Below are positions 6,382-8,571 of a stretch of DNA of 8,571 bases, piece after piece. Positions within the stretch are counted from its first letter, which is position 1, and each line of letters begins with the position of its first letter. The DNA comes from JAFDZV01 sp966128725 (GTDB lineage: Bacteria > Bacteroidota > Ignavibacteria > OLB7): NCBI GenBank assembly GCA_966128725.1, contig CBHYLN010000187.1, positions 1 through 8,571 of the forward strand. The letters run 5' to 3'. Position numbers and translations under genes: made by a program. Below the pieces are notes generated by a model that saw only the letters and a list, made by a program, of their open reading frames with translations, had not been told where the DNA came from and made no database searches.

Positions 6382-7017
6382 ATGATGACAGACCAACTCA
6401 GCCTGACCTTCGCGGCCCTTGCCGACCCCACCCGGCGCGCGATCCTGGCGCGCCTGGCCACCGGCGAGCGTTCGGTAACCGAACTCGCGGCCCCGTTCCA
6501 CATGTCGCTCCCGGCGGTAACCAAGCACCTGAAGGTGCTGGAACGCGCCGGGCTGATAACGCGTGGGCGCGAGGCACAGTGGCGCCCATGCCGCCTGGCG
6601 CCAACCCCGTTGCGCGATGTTTCCAACTGGCTGGATCAGTACCGCCGGTTCTGGGAGGAAAGCATCGACAGGTTGGAGATATACCTGCGCGAACTGCAGG
6701 CCAAGGGGACGGGCGCCGAACCGGCCGCCACACAGGCCGCGCCGGCAACCGCCGATCTGCCCGGGCCCGCGGTGGCGCCATCCAGACCTGCCGCGAAGCG
6801 TGCCAAGAAATCCGCCGGCAAGTCGCCGGCAACGGCGGGCGCTGCATCGGTACCCAAGGTCCCGCGCAAGCAGCCGACGAAGGCCGGATCAACAACGGTC
6901 GCATCCCCAACGCCTGCCGCCACTGGGCGCGCGAAATCCTCCTCCAGGAATTCGCCGCCGGCGGCGGCCGGGGAGCCCAGGCCCGCGCCGCGCAAACGCG
7001 GACCACGCAGGCCGTAG
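6382..7017 (+). CDS. ArsR-family transcriptional regulator with long basic C-terminal tail
   Basis: A 211-residue protein. Residues 1-106 are a complete ArsR-type winged-helix repressor: AALADPTRRAILARL (11-25), the E-L-A-A helix (34-37), recognition helix MSLPAVTKHLKVLERAGLI (41-59), wing RGREAQWRPCRL (61-72) and a dimerisation helix with W-L-D-Q-Y-R-R-F-W-E-E (83-93). There is no ELCVCDL metal site, so it is of the non-metal type often paired with SRPBCC proteins. Usual members end near YLRELQ (101-106). Here about 105 more residues follow, rich in Ala, Pro, Ser, Thr, Lys and Arg (about 20 basic to 3 acidic), like histone H1-type tails, ending RKRGPRRP. No clear ribosome binding site precedes ATG 6382 or the adjacent ATG 6385. 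It probably represses its own unit via the half-sites at 6354-6376. Confidence 0.88.
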   Translation: MMTDQLSLTFAALADPTRRAILARLATGERSVTELAAPFHMSLPAVTKHLKVLERAGLITRGREAQWRPCRLAPTPLRDVSNWLDQYRRFWEESIDRLEIYLRELQAKGTGAEPAATQAAPATADLPGPAVAPSRPAAKRAKKSAGKSPATAGAASVPKVPRKQPTKAGSTTVASPTPAATGRAKSSSRNSPPAAAGEPRPAPRKRGPRRP

Positions 7018-7152
7018 CGTCCGCACCCTGGCATTGGTGTTGCCCTGCCGCGCATTCCTCTGTGCAAGGCCTTCGCGCGCTGCGTGTATCTCCGCCGGCC
7101 ATGTGGTCGGCATCCCGACCCAAATACAGAATAATTGAACAGGAGTATCGAG

Positions 7153-7641
7153 GTGGACATGGAAAAGGACGGCATGGCGCTGGCCGAACGCGAGATCGTG
7201 ATTACGCGCATGATCGACGCGCCGCGCGAGCTGGTATTCATGACCTGGACTACGCCCGAACATGTGGACCGTTGGTGGGGGCCGAACGGCTTTACCACGG
7301 TCACCGATGAGATGGATGTACGCCCCGGCGGCGTGTGGCGCTATATGATGCACGGTCCCGACGGGGTGGACTATCCCAACTGGATTGCCTATAGCGAGGT
7401 GGTGCCGCCCAGGCGGCTGGTGTACGCGCATGGTGGCGGCGATAGCCCCGAACCAAGTTTCCACGTGACGGTAACGTTCGAGGACGTTGGCGGGAAAACC
7501 GAATTGACGATGCACTCGGTATTCCCAACGGCCGAGGCCCGCAACTACGTGGTGGAACACTACGGCGCTATCGAAGGCGGCAAGCAGACGTTGGCACGCC
7601 TGGCCGAACACGTCGCGATGCTGCAAGGCATGGCCCGGTAA
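7153..7641 (+). CDS. SRPBCC (AHSA1-like) domain protein, first of three
   Basis: A protein of about 162 residues, the usual size of a single START-like/AHSA1 (Activator of Hsp90 ATPase homologue 1-like) domain. Seen from the ATG at 7159 (residue 1): REIVITRMIDAPRELVF (11-27), the typical first strand and helix; W-T-T-P-E-H-V-D-R-W-W-G-P (30-42); M-D-V-R-P-G-G-V-W-R (52-61); G-P-D-G (66-69); P-R-R-L-V-Y (84-89); and a long C-terminal helix with G-G-K-Q-T-L-A-R-L-A-E (140-150). The fold forms a hydrophobic ligand cavity; the ligand is unknown. GTG 7153 is given as start because AACAGGAG (7138-7145) lies 7 bases before it; ATG 7159 with GAGG (7150-7153) is nearly as good. It lies 135 bases after the ArsR stop in the same direction. 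Confidence 0.87.
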   Translation: MDMEKDGMALAEREIVITRMIDAPRELVFMTWTTPEHVDRWWGPNGFTTVTDEMDVRPGGVWRYMMHGPDGVDYPNWIAYSEVVPPRRLVYAHGGGDSPEPSFHVTVTFEDVGGKTELTMHSVFPTAEARNYVVEHYGAIEGGKQTLARLAEHVAMLQGMAR

Positions 7642-7743
7642 TCAACACGATGCCGGTCGCGGAAGTTGGCGCCGCGATCGGCTGCAACCGCGCGCCAACA
7701 TTCTGTAATTCCCATTTCCAGCAACAACAGGGCAACGCGAATC

Positions 7744-8229
7744 ATGGCCGAGACTCTTGGTTCAACGATGACAATCACGCTTCCAACCGATCGCGAGATT
7801 GTCCTGACACGTCAGTTCGACGCGCCGCGCACGCTGGTGTTCGAGGCGATGACCAAACCCGAACACGTGCGGCACTGGTGGGGGCCGGGTTGCATGACCA
7901 TGCTCCACATGGAGATGGATGTGCGCCCAGGGGGAAGTTATCGCTTCGTGCAGCGTGGCCCGGATGGCGGCGAGCACGCGTTCAACGGCGTGTTTCAGGA
8001 AATCGCCGCACCGGAGCGGCTGGTGTACACCTTCGTGTACGAACCGTTCCCGAACGATGGCGCGGTGATCACAATTACGCTGCAGGAAATGGCGGGGCGC
8101 ACGCTGATGACCGAAACCATACTGCACAAAACACGCGAAGCGCGCGATGGGCATTTCAACTCGGGCATGTCGGCCGGCGCCAGCGAATCCATGGATCGCC
8201 TGGAAGCCCTGCTGGCAACGCTTGGCTGA
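7744..8229 (+). CDS. SRPBCC (AHSA1-like) domain protein, second of three
   Basis: A 161-residue paralogue of the preceding gene product. Shared landmarks: REIVLTRQFDAPRTLVF (17-33), T-K-P-E-H-V-R-H-W-W-G-P (37-48), M-D-V-R-P-G-G-S-Y-R (58-67), R-G-P-D-G-G (71-76), P-E-R-L-V-Y-T-F (90-97) and a C-terminal helix with G-A-S-E-S-M-D-R-L-E-A-L (145-156). This later part resembles the family members with a G(A/W)xxSxxRL C-terminal helix. ATG 7744 is chosen; AGGG (7729-7732) is rather far upstream, and ATG 7768 would still keep the domain but cut the N-terminus close. Upstream frame to 7666 is not protein-like. It begins 102 bases after its neighbour's stop, a loose but co-directional spacing. Ligand and partner are unknown. 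Confidence 0.86.
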   Translation: MAETLGSTMTITLPTDREIVLTRQFDAPRTLVFEAMTKPEHVRHWWGPGCMTMLHMEMDVRPGGSYRFVQRGPDGGEHAFNGVFQEIAAPERLVYTFVYEPFPNDGAVITITLQEMAGRTLMTETILHKTREARDGHFNSGMSAGASESMDRLEALLATLG

Positions 8230-8241
8230 ATTACGAAGCGC

Positions 8242-8296
8242 GAATCCGGAATTACTGGATTCCGAATTCTCAACATTGAATTCTCAATTCTGAATT
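8242..8296. repeat. AT-rich GAATTCTCAA repeat patch
   Basis: GAATTCTCAA occurs twice exactly (8264-8273 and 8278-8287) with a 14-base period, with a related ATTCTGAATT next to it (8287-8296). CGGAAT (8247-8252) pairs with ATTCCG (8259-8264), and ATTGA (8275-8279) with TCAAT (8284-8288). The patch stands out as AT-rich in a GC-rich region and fills most of the gap between the second and third SRPBCC genes. It may be a copy of a dispersed intergenic repeat. Confidence 0.45.
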
Positions 8297-8341
8297 TCCA
8301 GCGCGTGCCTCAAGGCTCTTCTCCTGCAACACGAAAACCCC

Positions 8342-8571
8342 ATGAATACTGTACCGGACGGCTTCTCGGTGGTTGCCGAGGATAACGTGATTGTTATCAA
8401 GCGCGTGCTCGACGCGCCGCGCGAACTGGTGTTCAAGATCTGGACCGACCCGGAGCACGTTGCACGATGGTGGGGACCCCAGGGTTTTACCTGCGGCGAC
8501 TGCTTCATCGATCTGCGCGCCGGCGGGCAGTTCTCGCTGCAGATGCGGGCGCCCGACGGCATGACATATCC
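8342..8571 (+). CDS. SRPBCC (AHSA1-like) domain protein, third of three, cut by window end
   Basis: The first 76 codons of a third paralogue, open to the end of the window. Landmarks: NVIVIKRVLDAPRELVF (15-31), W-T-D-P-E-H-V-A-R-W-W-G-P-Q-G-F (34-49), D-L-R-A-G-G-Q-F (58-65) and A-P-D-G (70-73). A short cysteine pair T-C-G-D-C (50-54) is not present in the two preceding copies. No clear ribosome binding site precedes ATG 8342, but the family pattern begins a normal distance after it. About half of the expected ~150-160 residues is visible. Confidence 0.83.
   Translation, partial: MNTVPDGFSVVAEDNVIVIKRVLDAPRELVFKIWTDPEHVARWWGPQGFTCGDCFIDLRAGGQFSLQMRAPDGMTY

Noticed and set aside
6213..7310. 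A 365-residue + strand frame across the terminator and the ArsR gene
   Set aside because: It is out of frame with the clear ArsR domain, includes the terminator hairpin and has no family pattern.

Overview
The window is GC-rich and carries one secreted protein with a C-terminal type IX secretion (T9SS) type A sorting domain. That domain is known from the Bacteroidota/Chlorobi (FCB) group, so the source is probably a high-GC member of that group, for example an Ignavibacteria-, Kapabacteria- or Rhodothermota-like bacterium. The exact lineage cannot be fixed from this window. All supported genes are on the + strand; the long minus-strand open frames look like GC-driven shadows.

Layout. (1) 1-737 has no convincing gene and is visibly less GC-rich in its first ~480 bases. 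It holds a 10-bp inverted repeat that fits an integron attC core-site pattern, possible pseudoknot pairings around it, and several hairpins leading to the first gene. (2) 738-2603 encodes a 621-residue secreted protein with about six ~65-residue propeller-like repeats and a T9SS sorting domain, followed by a strong 13-bp hairpin. (3) 2604-3024 is intergenic and includes a perfect TATAAT. (4) 3025-4275 holds three small cytoplasmic genes: a DUF695-like protein, a SUKH-1 (SMI1/KNR4) protein and an unknown 110-residue protein overlapping the SUKH stop by ATGA. (5) 4337-6156 is a DrrA/DrrB-type ABC exporter pair joined by a TAATG overlap and closed by a 14-bp hairpin. (6) 6382-8571 is an ArsR-type repressor gene followed by three tandem SRPBCC (AHSA1-like) genes, the last cut by the window edge.

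How the parts may work together. The DrrAB pair should form one ATP-driven exporter; its substrate is unknown. The small-gene trio lies in the same direction only 61 bases upstream, with no clear terminator between, so one transcript from about 2880 to the hairpin at 6209-6244 is possible. The ArsR plus SRPBCC arrangement is a recurrent bacterial pairing. Here a promoter-like sequence runs straight into overlapping GGTTAA/TTAACC half-sites just before the ArsR start, which suggests autorepression of the whole unit. The least ordinary items are the 106-residue Lys/Arg/Ala/Pro-rich tail on the ArsR protein, the SRPBCC triplication, the attC-like site at 40-103 and the unknown gene coupled to the SUKH gene.
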